This document shows, piece by piece, positions 34,110-47,145 of a stretch of 64,000 bases of DNA. How positions within the stretch are numbered: the first letter of the stretch is position 1; every line of letters starts with the position of its first letter. The notes under the pieces were generated by a model that searched no databases, had not been told where the DNA came from, and saw only the letters and a program-made list of their open reading frames with translations. The stretch is from Vermamoeba vermiformis (Eukaryota > Tubulinea > Echinamoebida). Made by a program: the position numbers and the translations under genes. The stretch spans positions 186,001 through 250,000 of the forward strand of contig JBEWZL010000216.1 in NCBI GenBank assembly GCA_045837725.1, given 5' to 3'.

Positions 34110-35191
34110 CTAACTCTTCTTATGAAAAAGCGATTCGTTGCTCGAGTACGTGCCAAAGACCCTATCCCATATCGTAGATGTCGTAGCCAAGTTCTTAGCA
34201 TTACCGCAGTATCCGCTAATATAATGATGCGTATCGTGGAACTTGGTTTGAGTATGAAAAGGCAAGATGCGTAAAGGACTGAACGGAAACTCCCAGCCAG
34301 TGTGATGAGCGATGTCGATGCCAGTGCGAATGAATATATACAAGTATAGTACGAAGAGTGTAGGGCGGAATAATATGGCGCCAATGAAAGGACCAACACT
34401 GACGAGAAGCATTTCGAGCGGATGTACGTAGTTCGTAGCCAAGCCTGTAGGCTCTCTTATTTGGTGATGAAAAGAATGTACGTTCTCCCAAAGCCATTTA
34501 ACGTTATGCAAGGTGCGATGATTCCAATAAAACCTTAAAATAGCAAATTTTAAAATTAGATCGAACCTTGATCCTACTTTGTTGGCATTGTACTCACCAA
34601 AAATCATCAACAACGCTCATAGAATACATAGTCAAGAATGTTCTTATAAAACTGGGAATTTCATCGGTCGGCTACGAAAACAAAATCTTGTCAGATCTGT
34701 CGCAGACGGAATTAAATCAAATCCCATGACATACCTTGATAACCATCGGAAATAATATTAATCCAGCTAATGAGGCAACGAACAACGCTAGTTGCGATGT
34801 CAAACTAAAGTATGTCTTGGTTAACTAGACAGATCGATCTAATGTGAATTACCTTTGCTTAAGTAGCATCCAAAACGGATATTTAGTGCGCTCTATTTCG
34901 ATATAATGTTAGAGTTTCTCATCGATATTGCCAAACATGAGGTTGTCTTCGAAAGAAAATAATCGAATCTGTCAGATTACCTTGTTTGTAGAGGATCTTG
35001 TACTTGTTGTAATATGATTGCGGTGCGAATCTATCCAACAGCTCTCCAAATACGGATATAATAATATTCGAAGCTAAAGAGCAGAAGTACGGAATTAAAA
35101 CCCAGATGAGCAGAGGATTGTCGCGATTGTCGTCCACGAACAAAGTCCAACGCGCTTGCAACCCATCAAATATGATTCTTATGGTGTCCAT
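34110..35191 (-). CDS. sterol desaturase / fatty-acid hydroxylase superfamily enzyme
   Basis: Minus-strand gene starting at 35,191 (MDTIRIIFDGLQ) with about four exons. The last exon holds the three histidine clusters of the diiron membrane-oxidase superfamily: HRTLH, HSFHH and HDTHH, with HYISG after the third. Hydrophobic segments (LLIWVLIPYFCSLASNIII, LLVSVGPFIGAILF and TLFVLYLYIFI) form the membrane part. The family includes C4-methylsterol oxidase, sphingolipid C4-hydroxylase and related ER enzymes. The arrangement with HPLEM before the last cluster resembles C4-methylsterol oxidase, but I would not fix the substrate. The ER is the likely location. Confidence 0.85.
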
Positions 35192-35860
35192 CAGTGGTAT
35201 CTTAATATTGATTTGCGTTGATGTTATTAGACTGCTTTGCGCTGAGAAAACTCGTCGCTCGTAGTCCGGATCCTAAAAAAAACAAAATTCAGCAGCCTAA
35301 AATAGCTGAATAATTGTGCAATTAAATATCCGTGTACCGAGAATTACTTAATTTTTGATCAACATATATACGAGACATACCCTTCAGAGCACTATTTGTT
35401 TAAAAATGCCGAGATACAATTTGCCAGTCATTAGCTAGAAAGTGATAATATTATAACATAGAATTGATTTGCTCGCGCTCATAAGACTCAAGACGAAGAA
35501 CAACGCGTTGTAGAGGAGGTCGCATTTGTTTTGGTTGGCTTGATTTTCTAAAAATGAAACGAATTAACGTACATGTATAATAAATTTTTATATCGCTAAA
35601 AATGTGAGTTCAATAATTTTCTGACGCATTAAATAAACTTGAGACAAATCCGGATTAAACACTTACAACAAAGACCAAAATGCCTTCTCTTCTCCAATTG
35701 TATCCTATTTGTATCTATTAATCTTCATTAAATTCATAAGCTAGTGGTGTGACTCATAAAAATGACAGACAAAATCGATCGAGCGCAAAAAAATCATTTA
35801 CCAAGGGCCTTTTCAAGACCACAAGCGTAATTTTTAAAAAAGCTATGTAATTGATTATTA
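35192..35860. other. divergent intergenic region
   Basis: It lies between the hydroxylase start and the F-box gene start. It is AT-rich with AAT/ATT runs and no supported exon. Confidence 0.4.
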
Positions 35861-38800
35861 ATGGAAGATTCGGTAAGCATACCTTACCATGGGGCTGGCC
35901 GCTTGGACTATGATTTATTTTTGAAAAATCAGGGAGTTAACGAATTGAAGAATGCCATTATAGAGGGTACGTATTCTTAGCGTTCATATTATATAAAATA
36001 TTTCCAAATAAAACTGAATCAAATTTAATTTTAGGCAACTTGGCGGATGTGGCTCGCTTGGTTTCAGAAGTCGCTAAGCTCGGTTTAAGCTATTTACAAT
36101 ACGAGCCACTTATTATTGAAGCCCTTAAGACCGAAAATTACGATATTTTAAAGTCAGTTTTGGATGTGGCGTTTGCACGTTACAACAGCAACCCGCTCGA
36201 ATGGACCTTTCGGGTAATTTTAATATTATTTTTAATATTATATATTTTAATAATACTATTTAATTAGCAAACCAAGCTCAAAGATAAGCCAATTGCAGCG
36301 AGAATTATAGCGGATTACATCGTGCAATTCAACTTAAATTTGCTGAACACGCCTTTTGTCGTGGGCGCATTATCGAATAATAATATACTGACGGGTGCAT
36401 TACGTAAGTGACGTAGCGAACGAGAACAAGTTTATTAGCGGTGTTGTTTTTTGGCGCTTGATCTGAAGGATCAGATCCGGATCTAGTCCTGTCAAGTTAT
36501 AATCCTATCCAACTAATTAATCATTGGAAGCTATGCATTAAGCTATTTTCATTTCTGTTCCAATTCATTTCCTATGATTTTCTAAATAACGAAGGGTCCT
36601 ATGAAATTTTTCTAATACAACTGACTCGATTTTAAGTATAATAGGAAAATTTTAAGTTTTGTTTTTTAATAATAGAATAGCCTTTTTAAAACTCGCAATT
36701 AATAACTTGACTTCCTTAGTTCAACTCAAGCGATGCAGTCGTCGCCGTCACAATCATCGAGTGCGGTGGCTCGTGTACATTTTGCACCAATCAGGTGCGT
36801 TGTCCTACGATGATTTGGTGAATGAACCGCGACTTTTGAGTGCGTTGGCTCAATGGCCAGAGATGGACTTGAGCGACTTTTTGCAGGCTCGTGTCAAGCG
36901 CAACGGCGCTGGTAAGTCAAGATCAATCTTATTTAACAGTAATAGTACCTATGAATAGTAAAATTATGATATAATCGTTGCGCGATTCTGTCTGTCAAAA
37001 AAATTAGTTGGATCCGGATGTCAAGATCTGCGTTTGCGGGACCTTAACAACCGACAATACTGTTATTGTGACAAAATTTCTTTACAAATTAAATTTTAAT
37101 TTTTATGTACATTTAATTCATAGTATTCGTAAAGGTTAAATTGGCAAACGAATCTAGATCCGCTAACTTTCGTTACAGATCGCACGTTGTTATACTGCGT
37201 TCTCATTGGCGATAGTCATCTCACGGAAAAATGGAAGTTCGTAAGGACATTGGAGTCTGTTTGCAGCGCAACCAAGCGAGAAGAAGATCTGCCGTACGGT
37301 ATTTTGAATCCGGATCTGACCGAGCTTGCCGCATGTATTATAACACACGAAACAAAGTTATTTGAACACTTTGTGGCAAAGAGCAATTGTCCGCCATTAG
37401 GTAAGTTTAATCAATTTTTGGAGCGACAAAATTAATTTTATTTCCAAATATAGACAAAACGATCGATCACGTGCCTTCGGTCACGTCACCAGCGGGCAGA
37501 AATCTTTCCCATTTTTTCGCCAAATATTGGGGGGCTAGAGATTTCTTCCAAATTGCTTATAAGATAAACTGTGACGCCTTTGATAAGATGTTAATTACAA
37601 GGTAATTTTTTAATTAGGAACGAAAATAATGCAAATTATTAATTCTTTTTGCAATTTTTAGTGACAAACAAGGAAACTATTCCGTGAACGACTTACTTCG
37701 GAATACTCATCCAAAAAAGCTAAACGGTAAGTCACTCAAGAAAAAATGTTTCCTTCAAATCGATTTTTAACGTTCAAATTACTCAGCCGAAGATTTTTGG
37801 AAGTTGATAAAAGCAGTTGAAACGATTATACGGCGAGATCAACACGAGATTGAAAAATTCACGTTCTTTCGTCGAGTCAGACTCTATTGGCTCGATAATT
37901 CATTGGCCTTGTATTTGCATCAAATTGGCTTCAGATATACACGGTTGTTAGAATCAATTGGAAGATGTATGTATGATAATTATTACAGATCCAGATCTGT
38001 TCAAATACCTTTGCTAAAATTTCCGCAAATTACTCTCAATTAATTACCCTTTTACAGACCTCCCACAACCTCCAAGATTGATGTCATTTGCAGCCAGTGA
38101 AATTCCAATAGAATTTCCAATCTATGAGTTACCAATTGATCTGATTGCACTAATCACAGCCAACTTCTCAACAGTGGATGTGTTTGCAATCTTTTGTGTG
38201 TCAAAGAAATGCTCCAAGATGAAGACATTGCTGTTGCAAAGTTCATTTTGGAATCAATACTTCAAAGCAAAAGGACCATTCAAACATGCACAGTACTTGA
38301 ATGTACCAAAAGAAATGCAAAGTGATTATGTTGCTTACCAAAATAGGCAAGTATAGAAAGTACAATGTCCACTACAAATTTGACAGATATTTTCAACTTG
38401 TTAAAAGTTAGACCCTTTGCTGACAATGGCATTTTAGGTTTGAAGTCTGCTTAAAACAAGGACTTACTGCATCAAGAGACCCAAGTCAACCATCTTTAAG
38501 CTGTTTTTTGGATCATATGACAACAGAGGTGATGGATGACAATTGGATCTTGTTGACAGATGGTAGTCCCAACAGATTGAGCTTAATGAACTGTTGGACA
38601 AACAACTTTGATCCACAAACAAAATTCCAAATTAAGCAAGATGAGGGAAACACAGTTGGAAACTTTGTAATTATTAATTCAACACCAACAGACCTGTCAT
38701 TTGGTTACATAGAAAGAAAATCCACCAATGACACATGTACCTGGCATACTTACCAAAATAGGCAACTAAGCAATTGTGTGAGTTTCAAAGCAACTGATAG

Positions 38801-39506
38801 TCAATTGATGAAGCCTATTTATCATAATGGAAAACTTTTCATTAGTATGTTCTTGAAAACTTGCTTGCATTTTGAAATGGACTTACAATTATTTTCTTTA
38901 GAGGGAGGATATTATGACGTCAGATGTGAAGCACCAAGTTTGACTGTGATCCCAAATTGCCATGATGTTCTAGATGTGAATCAATTGACAGGCATGTCTA
39001 TCTTCAGGGACTCAAGCTTTCGGGAATGGATTTTAGTTGACAAATCAGATCAAATTGTCACCAAGTTCTCTGCATTAATCACTTTTTCCTTCAATGGCAA
39101 AATCAGATTTATCAATGAACATTCTCTTGTAGCTTCTTGGAAAAATGGAATATACTTTTTCGACACAAGAAAAATGTCAAAGCAATACATCAATTATATG
39201 CAGACTGAAATTTACGTAAGTACAAAGTTTTAAAAAAATTGTTGAGTGACCTTTTAGTAGGTACCAAATATGGCTGGAGAAGCTGTGTTTAGCCCAACCA
39301 ATCAGTATGCTGTTCTATCAGACTCAGGTGGTGCTCGAACTGTCTGGGACCTTGACTCAAGAAGTTGTGTGAGTGCATTCCACCTCCATCACACAATCAG
39401 AATTTGTGGAATTAACACCAGATTTATGACCACTATGCCATATAGTTCCCCTGGTACAACATTGTACAGTTGGGATAATCAATCAATTGTTGTTGGCCAC
39501 AACTAA
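35861..39506 (+). CDS. F-box protein with helical N-terminus and beta-propeller-like C-terminus (paralog A)
   Basis: I read twelve exons: 35,861-35,966, 36,035-36,213, 36,268-36,403, 36,731-36,911, 37,179-37,400, 37,454-37,601, 37,662-37,726, 37,787-37,966, 38,058-38,348, 38,438-38,844, 38,902-39,215 and 39,261-39,506. The first eight encode helical, ankyrin-like repeats (ADVARLVSEVAK, IEALKTENYDILKSVLD). Exon 9 holds an F-box (LPIDLIALITANFSTVDVF). The rest is strand-rich and WD-like (GGARTVWDLDSRSCVSAF). The intron at 38,349 starts with GC rather than GT. Exons 9-12 contain almost no CG. The closest relative is the convergent minus-strand gene that starts at 42,921. It is probably an SCF adaptor. 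Confidence 0.8.
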
Positions 39507-39666
39507 TTTTGGAAAGTGAACGGTCTTTAGTTGTTGTAACAGGAGGTGTTTTCAAAAAATGTGAAGAAAGAATAATTTTATTTGTGCACTAATTAATTGG
39601 TTGACTATGGCACTCATGCCACAAGCAAAAAAAAAAGCTTCTTAATTCTAGGAAGCATTCAGCTGT

Positions 39667-42600
39667 TTACTCCAAGCGATTGATTCTCGTTCCAATTGTA
39701 TTATTGCTGCCAGACCCAAAAATGTACTTGCTATTCCATTCAAAAACTGGGGCAAATGAGTCATCGAGGAAAGCACTTTCAAACTCTCTTGAATACAAGT
39801 TCCATACTGCACATATGTCATACTTGCTTTTCAATATTACTCGGTCATTTGCTGCTGAAAAAATGATTTCAGCTGTGTGGAACTGAAGAATAAAATTAGA
39901 GTCTGATTATATTTAACAGAAATTATTAAGCTAATTAGTTCAATGACACGTGAAACGATTTGACACTTAGGGAAATATGACACTTTTGACATGGGAAAAA
40001 TATCTTGTCACTCCTGGAAAGTTTTTGAAAATGTAACAACTTACTTCAATATCAGGCTTTTTTGTGTTTTGAAAGTCTTCAATCGGCAACTTTCGCAAAT
40101 CAAAGTATGATATTCCTTCCTTATCTATGGCAGCAAAACAATGCTCATCAACAAATACGAGTTGACCTGACATCCGTGCATTGCATGATAGCATTATGAG
40201 ATCGTTTTTGTCACTAAAGAACCATTTGGTTGGAGTTGTGTAAGCTGCTACTCCAGTAAGACGATTGACATCCAAGTAAACTTCTTCCCCTTCAAGAAGT
40301 TCAGGAGAGAACTCTGTACAGCTTGGCATTTCACTGTTGAAGTTGTATATAAACTGCCCTATTCAAAAAAAATTCAACTTGTTAAGTGACATTTTTCAAG
40401 CAAATTTTTCCTTGACTTACCCCAGTATATTTTTCCATTGTTAAATATCGATCTTCTTGATAAAATTTCGTGATTAGATTTAAACGGCACACTGGACAGC
40501 TTTGTTCTGTTTCGATATGTATGCCACACATATTCATGTCCCAAGCTTTCAGCAAACCCAAATGTAATGTCTGTTGGCGTTGATTCAATTATAACGAAGC
40601 CTGTTGCTTGTGTTATGTCTTCAGCTTTCAAAGTTACGTATTGTTGCTCAAATGTTTTGTTCCAACAATTTGTCAATGAAATGTTTCGATTTGGTTGATT
40701 TTTCCAGATGATCCAATTATCGTCTAATGCAGTAATTTCTGATTCACCTGGAATATCTTCGACCACTTTCAGCTGCCCTTGTTTTAAGCCACGAGCAAAA
40801 CTAAGGTATTGATTAGAATATCTTCTATCATGTGGATTCATGATTTACTTGCCTATTTTGGTAATCAATGTAAGTTCCACGCATTTCTTTTGGTACAGCC
40901 AAGTACTGAGCATGTTTGAATGGTCCTTGTGCTTTGAAGTATTGATTCCAAAATGAACTTTGCAACAGCAATGTCTTCATTGAGAAGCACTTCTTTGACA
41001 TGCAAAACACTGCAAATATGTCAACCATTGACATGTTGCCTGTGATCAACACAAGAATATCAATCGGCAGTTCGTGGATCGGAAATTCCATTGGAGTTTC
41101 AGTCACTGCAAATTTAAGATTTGGTAAAAGTGGTATTCCTAAATGATGATAATACATTAATGATATTAATATCATTACTAACTATATAGTATATGTTCAA
41201 GAACGTACCAGCTATTTTAAGCAATGAGCGGTGTCTAAATCCCAACTGATATAAAAACAAGCTCAATCCCTTGTCATTGCGATACAATCGGCTTTTACGA
41301 ATAAAAGTTAGCTTTTTGATGTCTTCTTTGTTTCTTCGCACAATAATTGCAACTGCATCGATCAAGTTCTTGAACAACAGGCTGCCTGAAATAGCTGTTA
41401 GTTAAAATAACCCTCGGAATAAATAAAAATACCTAAAAAATGGTGGCCGGAATTCGCTAGAAAATCGTTCACGGAATAATCTCCTTTGCTATCACTGTAA
41501 AAATTACAAGATTAGTCATCTATTTATAGTATTAAGAAATATCTTCTCATTGTACCTTGTTGTGAAAAATTTAAGCCAATGCTTGCGAAGAGATGGAAAT
41601 TGGTTGAAATCTTTTACGCTCGCATATTTTGCAAAGAAATGCGACAAATTTTTTCCAGCAGAGCTGTCAAAGGGCACATGATCAATTGTCGTATCTATTT
41701 TTGGAAAAAATAACATAGTTAGATATCGATTTTTTTTGGCAGATCTGTTAGACGCGGCCAAGATCCCTAAAATTCTAATCTCAACAACGTACCCAATGAA
41801 GGACATTTCTTCGAAATTAGAAATTTGAATAGCCTTATATATTTTCGAACGATGCAAGCTGCCAGCTCGGTCAAATCTGGATTCAAAATGCCTGGCGCTG
41901 CACGAGTCGAAGAGCAAACGCGATCTAGATCCATAACCAAATTCCATTTTTCTTCGTACTTGATGTATGGATTGATTATTACGCAGTAGAGAAGCGTATG
42001 CTCTATTGAACAAAAAGATTAGACCAGGGAAAAGATCCGCTCGACATTTTTTTTTTTCATGAAATGCCTTTTAATTAGTGCATTAATTTATTTAGGATAA
42101 TGAAGACTTACTTGTGCCATAATAATCGACTCTAGCATTTAACACGTCTTTCAGATCCGTTGCGTGGTATCGTACCAAGGCCCTTAACAATCTGGGCTGT
42201 TTGACCAAATCATCGTACGTCAAGACATTTGTTTGGTGCAAAATATATACGAGCCATCGCACGAACTGACGGTTTTTTTTAATTTTTACTGCATTATTTA
42301 GTGGTTAGAAAAAATCTCAAAACGGAACGAATCTACGACTTTTCGAGATCGGACCAAGAATATTTTCGACTTACGTAATGAACCCATCCATGGATAACCA
42401 AAGGCCTTGAAAAATTTTTGGCTCAGAATAAAGTCATCTTTCGATAAATGAGAATGCACCAAGTAAGCTGCGACAATTTGGGCTGCGATCGGTTTGTCTT
42501 TGTACAAGTCGCGATACTATACACGATTAATATCAATCTATATTATTAGTATTTTAAACCTGTAATAGTAAAATACCATAAATAGTCCTTTTAATGAGGG

Positions 42601-42921
42601 GCTAGTGTAACGAGTGAAGGCAAGTTCAAGAACGGAATGCATAATGTCGTAATTCTCGGATTGTAGGGCTTCTTTAATTATTGGAGAGTAGGAAACGAAG
42701 TTTACGTTAAGATCTGAGCATTTTGAGACTAGCCGGGTGACATCTGCCAAATTTTCTAAAATAATTCGATTAATTTTAATTAAAGCTTTAATTTGCTCAG
42801 ATAATTCGTCCATACCTCCTGCAATCGCAGCTTTCAACTGATTAATTACCTGAATTTTTCTTGCGTTAATACGGCAAACTATTATTAATAAAATGCATAC
42901 TTGACGTACCGTTTGCTCCAT
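39667..42921 (-). CDS. F-box protein, inverted paralog B
   Basis: This gene mirrors paralog A. Exon 1 is tiny (MEQT, from 42,921) and joins to VINQLKAAIAG and then NLADVTRLVSK, matching NLADVARLVSE of A. Later exons correspond one to one, including the F-box (LPIDILVLITGNMSMVDIF) and the strand-rich C-terminal part. The last exon lies at 39,882-39,667 behind a TTCTTCAG acceptor and encodes FHTAEIIFSAANDR, then ICAVWNLYSREFESAF, which aligns with the WD-like last exon of A. The intron after YQN again starts with GC. Stop codons of A and B are 160 bases apart, tail to tail. The two proteins differ at many positions, so the duplication is not recent. Confidence 0.78.
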
Positions 42922-43261
42922 TAAAATTATCTCATCAGTTGATCTTCTTAAATAATTAATAGCCTTGTGTCGCCTTGTAGAAACGCGTTATTGTTATGAA
43001 GCTAAAAAAACAATTCGATGTTCCCAATAATAAGTCTAAATGTGTCACAAGCTCTTAATGGATTCACAAACGCGTAATTTGCCTGTACATGTAATTTGTC
43101 TAGTATATGTATCGAACAATATCCTTGAAGCGGACCTTGCACTCTCACTGTGAGATCTACTTGCGCAACAATACAACAAACTTTGTAAGTGCAAGTGCAA
43201 CCCAAAACATAAAAAATGACGGCGAATCCGATCTATTTTTAAGTTGAAAAAACGTCCTTTA
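42922..43261. other. spacer between paralog B and VPS41
   Basis: This is a short AT-rich spacer with no supported feature. It contains the presumed promoter of paralog B and the 3' flank of VPS41. Confidence 0.35.
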
Positions 43262-46200
43262 TTAGCTCTGCGTTTGTCTACAGATCGGGCAAGACAGACC
43301 AGATCGGTTTAGCTCCAGCGAAGTCTGATTCACAACTACGTTCGTATTACTGGCTGAAGGTGATAACGGCTGCTTAGTTGATGCTCTCTTTGAATCACTC
43401 TGTTGTGAAATAAAAAGTTAGATCGGATCAGATCGAACTTATTTTTTTTTGTTATGGATCTCGATTGAATTATTCGCGTTTAAACTATCGTACCTGCGCC
43501 AAACACTGTTGATGGAAGGTATGATTGCAGAAGAATATTACAACTCCACCACGTTTCTTCGTCGCAAAAACATTAGCGCTGCACAACTGACATCTTGTCG
43601 TGTCTTCAACGCGCATGCCTTGCTTCAGACCTTCATATAACTTGGAGGCTAGCATGACACAGTCGGCCTTAAGAACGTCTTTGCAACCTTCCCGCAAGGA
43701 CATCTAATGTAACAAAAATTAGTGACCCGAAACATACCGTGTCACATGACTATTTTTCCATTATTATACGTACTTGTAAATTATAATCACCGATAATTTT
43801 TACGAGTCTGTCTCGCAAGCCGGGAATTTCCATGCCAGGAATGATCTTTTCAATCAACTTGAGCGGATTGATGTGCGTACCTGCGTTCTCCAAAAGTCCC
43901 GAGACGAATACAGGATCGTTAATGCTCTTAGCAATCAATTCGTCCCACAATTGCTCGTCGTTTTGTTTTTCTACGAAATCAATCGCCTAACAGGAAAAAT
44001 TAGCGTCAGAAAAAATGCATAAAACGAAGAAATTTTTTTACGTACTTGTTTGACGTCTCTCAATTGATTAATCAAAAGTTCCAAGGCCGCAGTTATATTG
44101 CCCATGCGTCCTAATATAAACACCATTTCTTTGTACAATTTCGCTTTGGAACAGATCTCGAAAGCTTTGTCCAAGTTATACGAGTTGCTCTACAAAAAAA
44201 AAAATTTAGATCTGCTGACGAATTATGAGAACTAACTAACTGCCTACCTTTTGCAAGAAGTCTAATAAATTAGGCAAATCATAATCAGCGTACAACTGCA
44301 CTTGCAAATCGTGAATTTTTGCGTCATAAATAATGGTCTCTTTCTTCCTCAAGTGGTGCAAATAAAACAACTGGAGTCTTGGATCCGTTTCGAGTTGTTT
44401 CAAAATTGCAGCAACCTAAAATAGAATAATTAATAATATTTCCTTTTTTGGAAATCGCTTGCTACGTACCGGAAGTTTGTTGGTATTTGAAGTCAACAAA
44501 TCGACAGCTTTTTCAGGATCGAATTTAACGAGCAATAAAATCTTGTCGTTAATAGAGTCAAATAGATTATGCGTCTTGATCAAGTCAAAAATATTGCCAG
44601 ATCCGAGTTTGAGATAAATACTCAAAGTCTTATCAAACTTTTTGTCGTAAGTGTACCTAAAAATTATTATTAGTCATTGAAAATCGAATATATTTAAGTC
44701 CTTACAGCTTAGCCAATGAATGGAGCAAGAAGTTATTTTCGCCGCTTTGACTGATTTTTTGTTCGACAGCCGTGACAAGTGCGTCCATTTGATACAAATT
44801 GCTCGGCCACTCGGTCACTGTTTTGAAAAATCCTTCAGGGTCTTCTCGTAGCTGCCACTGCAAGACCATTTCATACACGTGCGGGGATAACAATGGATTA
44901 CCAACTGGAATATATGGCGCGATTTCCTACGGCACGCGTTAGAAATTTCCGAGAATTTTTCCGTTTTACACAGAATTATATGAATAAAGGCGCCATTATG
45001 TAAATATAATTTGCGTGTATTAATAGAACACATACCTTAAGCTGCCTAATTTTAGCAAATTTGAAGATCCATTTCTCCCACAACTGTACATCACGCTTCA
45101 AAATCTTTGGTGAGACTGAAGCTGCTTTATCAAATTCGCCGTTCGCCAATAAGAAATCGAGATATCTTTCTCCGATCTCGGTAATATTGTGATTGCGAAG
45201 ATCTTTCTCGTGACCTTCCGCGGCCTCAAGTGCCTCTTCGTATCTTCATAAAAAACATTAACATCACGTGCAAAATATTGACCTTGCCGCCTACCTTTCG
45301 CGTTCAATCAACCAGGCCAAATGATCGTCTCTGTCACGTGGTCTGGCCAGCACAATATCACGTGGCGCAACAATATAGTACATTGATTCGCCAGGCATTT
45401 GCTCGAGGCGATAATCCATAGACTAATCACTCAATTAATTCATAATCTAATACTATTGTAATAATATTTATACTTACAGTATGAGTCTGATGACCGACAA
45501 TAGACAACGCATCCGATGAAATTTCACCGTTGGTTCGCGTTACAATTTGCAACTCAGGCAAATTGCTCACCTATTATTGTTAGAGATAGTCATTGTTATT
45601 ATAATATTCTAGACTTACGACTTTGGTCTTGCCAGGGTTGCTCGGATCTGGTACTTGTTCCTCGGTGTAAGCCAAAATAACCAGATCTTCACCGAACGGA
45701 GCGATTCCGCAAATGAAATAATCAGTCTGGAACATGCCATTGATCTCTACATAACGTGCTGGCAAGCCACTGCTGTTTGCTTGTGGTCTCATTTTGATTC
45801 GGCAAATTTTGACGCAGTCGGCCCAACCAATCAGCAACTGATTAGGATTCTCCCAGACGAGGCAGCAACGATAAAGATCTGGTCTAGGACTTCCTCTACA
45901 CGGGCACGATATAATATTAGCATCATATTGACATTAAGATATTAAGGTATGTATGAAAATCGGTGAAAAGTACCTTGGTCGATCAATATATGTAATTCGC
46001 TCGCCAGTCTCGCAGTCAAAAATTTTCACACCGACTTCGTTTGCCCATGCAATTAGAGGGCCTCTCCATTTAATTGCAAAAATAGCTCCTTCACCTTGAT
46101 GAATCAAATCGTTTTTGGGACCGAACCAACCTGCCACGTGAAAAAATTAACAAAAATAGTTCAAAATACAAAGAACCGAATAGATAATTAATTTCATGAA

Positions 46201-46983
46201 TGCGATATTCACTGAAAACAATACCTTTTGTGGTCATCATGAGCTGGCCTGATTTTCCACCAGTCACAAATCGAGGCTTCTTAGTCTTCGAGAACATCGG
46301 GTCTAACGCAACACTAGTGACAGGTCTGCTATGTTCATATTCGTATTTTTCTTCGGCATATAATCCTTGAATGACAACTTTGCCATCGTCTGAACACGAA
46401 GCAATAAATTCTTTCGCCTCGTCAACACTAATGTCATTAACTCTCGCCGTATGATTCCTGAACTCTCTGATTTTATCGCCGTTGAAATCAAGCATATAAA
46501 TTATACCAGCGTGCGTGCCCATAAGCTAAAAAAAAAAAGAAATAAGAATAAATGCGTGAGTGGAATATTATTGAGAAAAATACGCAAAATATTCGTAATT
46601 ATAGACAAATTGCGATATTACGTAAATTTATAATGTTGTTCTGATCATTCTCCGGTAATTGAAAAGTCGATTACAATTTCTTCAATTAAAAATTTCAAAT
46701 AAAATGGAATAAATACGCAAATACAACATATAAATTAGTAAAGAGTGTAAATATAATTAGAAGATATATACGAATTTTTCTGATTAAATTGTTGCATCTG
46801 ATCAGAAAATCATACCAGAAATTTATCCAACACAGCCATACTGCTGGCAAAATCCTTCTTTAATATTTCAGGAACTGCTTGTCCTAACCGTTGGTATTTT
46901 AATTTAGGCTCTTCGTCCTCCTCGTCTTCCTCGCTCAGTTCCTCATCAAGATCTTCGTCGATCGCGGGCTCATTTCGCTCCAT
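43262..46983 (-). CDS. VPS41: VPS41, HOPS complex subunit
   Basis: The minus-strand gene starts at 46,983 and has about fourteen exons. An acidic head (EELSEEDEEDEEPK) is followed by WD-type strands (LMGTHAGIIYMLDFNG, SCSDDGKVVIQGL, PRFVTGGKSGQLMM). A long helical solenoid of clathrin-heavy-chain repeat type follows (KAFEICSKAKLYKEMVFILG-like segments). A C-terminal RING-H2 completes the protein, with CQLC, CNHTFHQQC and CPIC. This order is diagnostic for VPS41, which tethers late endosomes and vacuole or lysosome membranes as part of HOPS with Rab7-type GTPases. The collinear, full-length structure without breaks suggests an active housekeeping gene. Confidence 0.95.
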
Positions 46984-47145
46984 TGTTAAGTACAAATAAA
47001 TACCAACTATGTGTTATTGATGCTATAATTACAAATAATTAAACTTGGCTTGAAAGAAAAAAAAAGGCGCTCAACGAAATTTTGACAAACAACAAGCGAA
47101 CGAAATCTTATTGAATAAATAATAATTTATTACACGTAATAATGC

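Noticed and set aside
39680-39886. Open plus-strand frame between the convergent F-box genes
   Set aside because: It is the reverse of the last exon of paralog B, whose minus-strand reading aligns with the WD-like last exon of paralog A.
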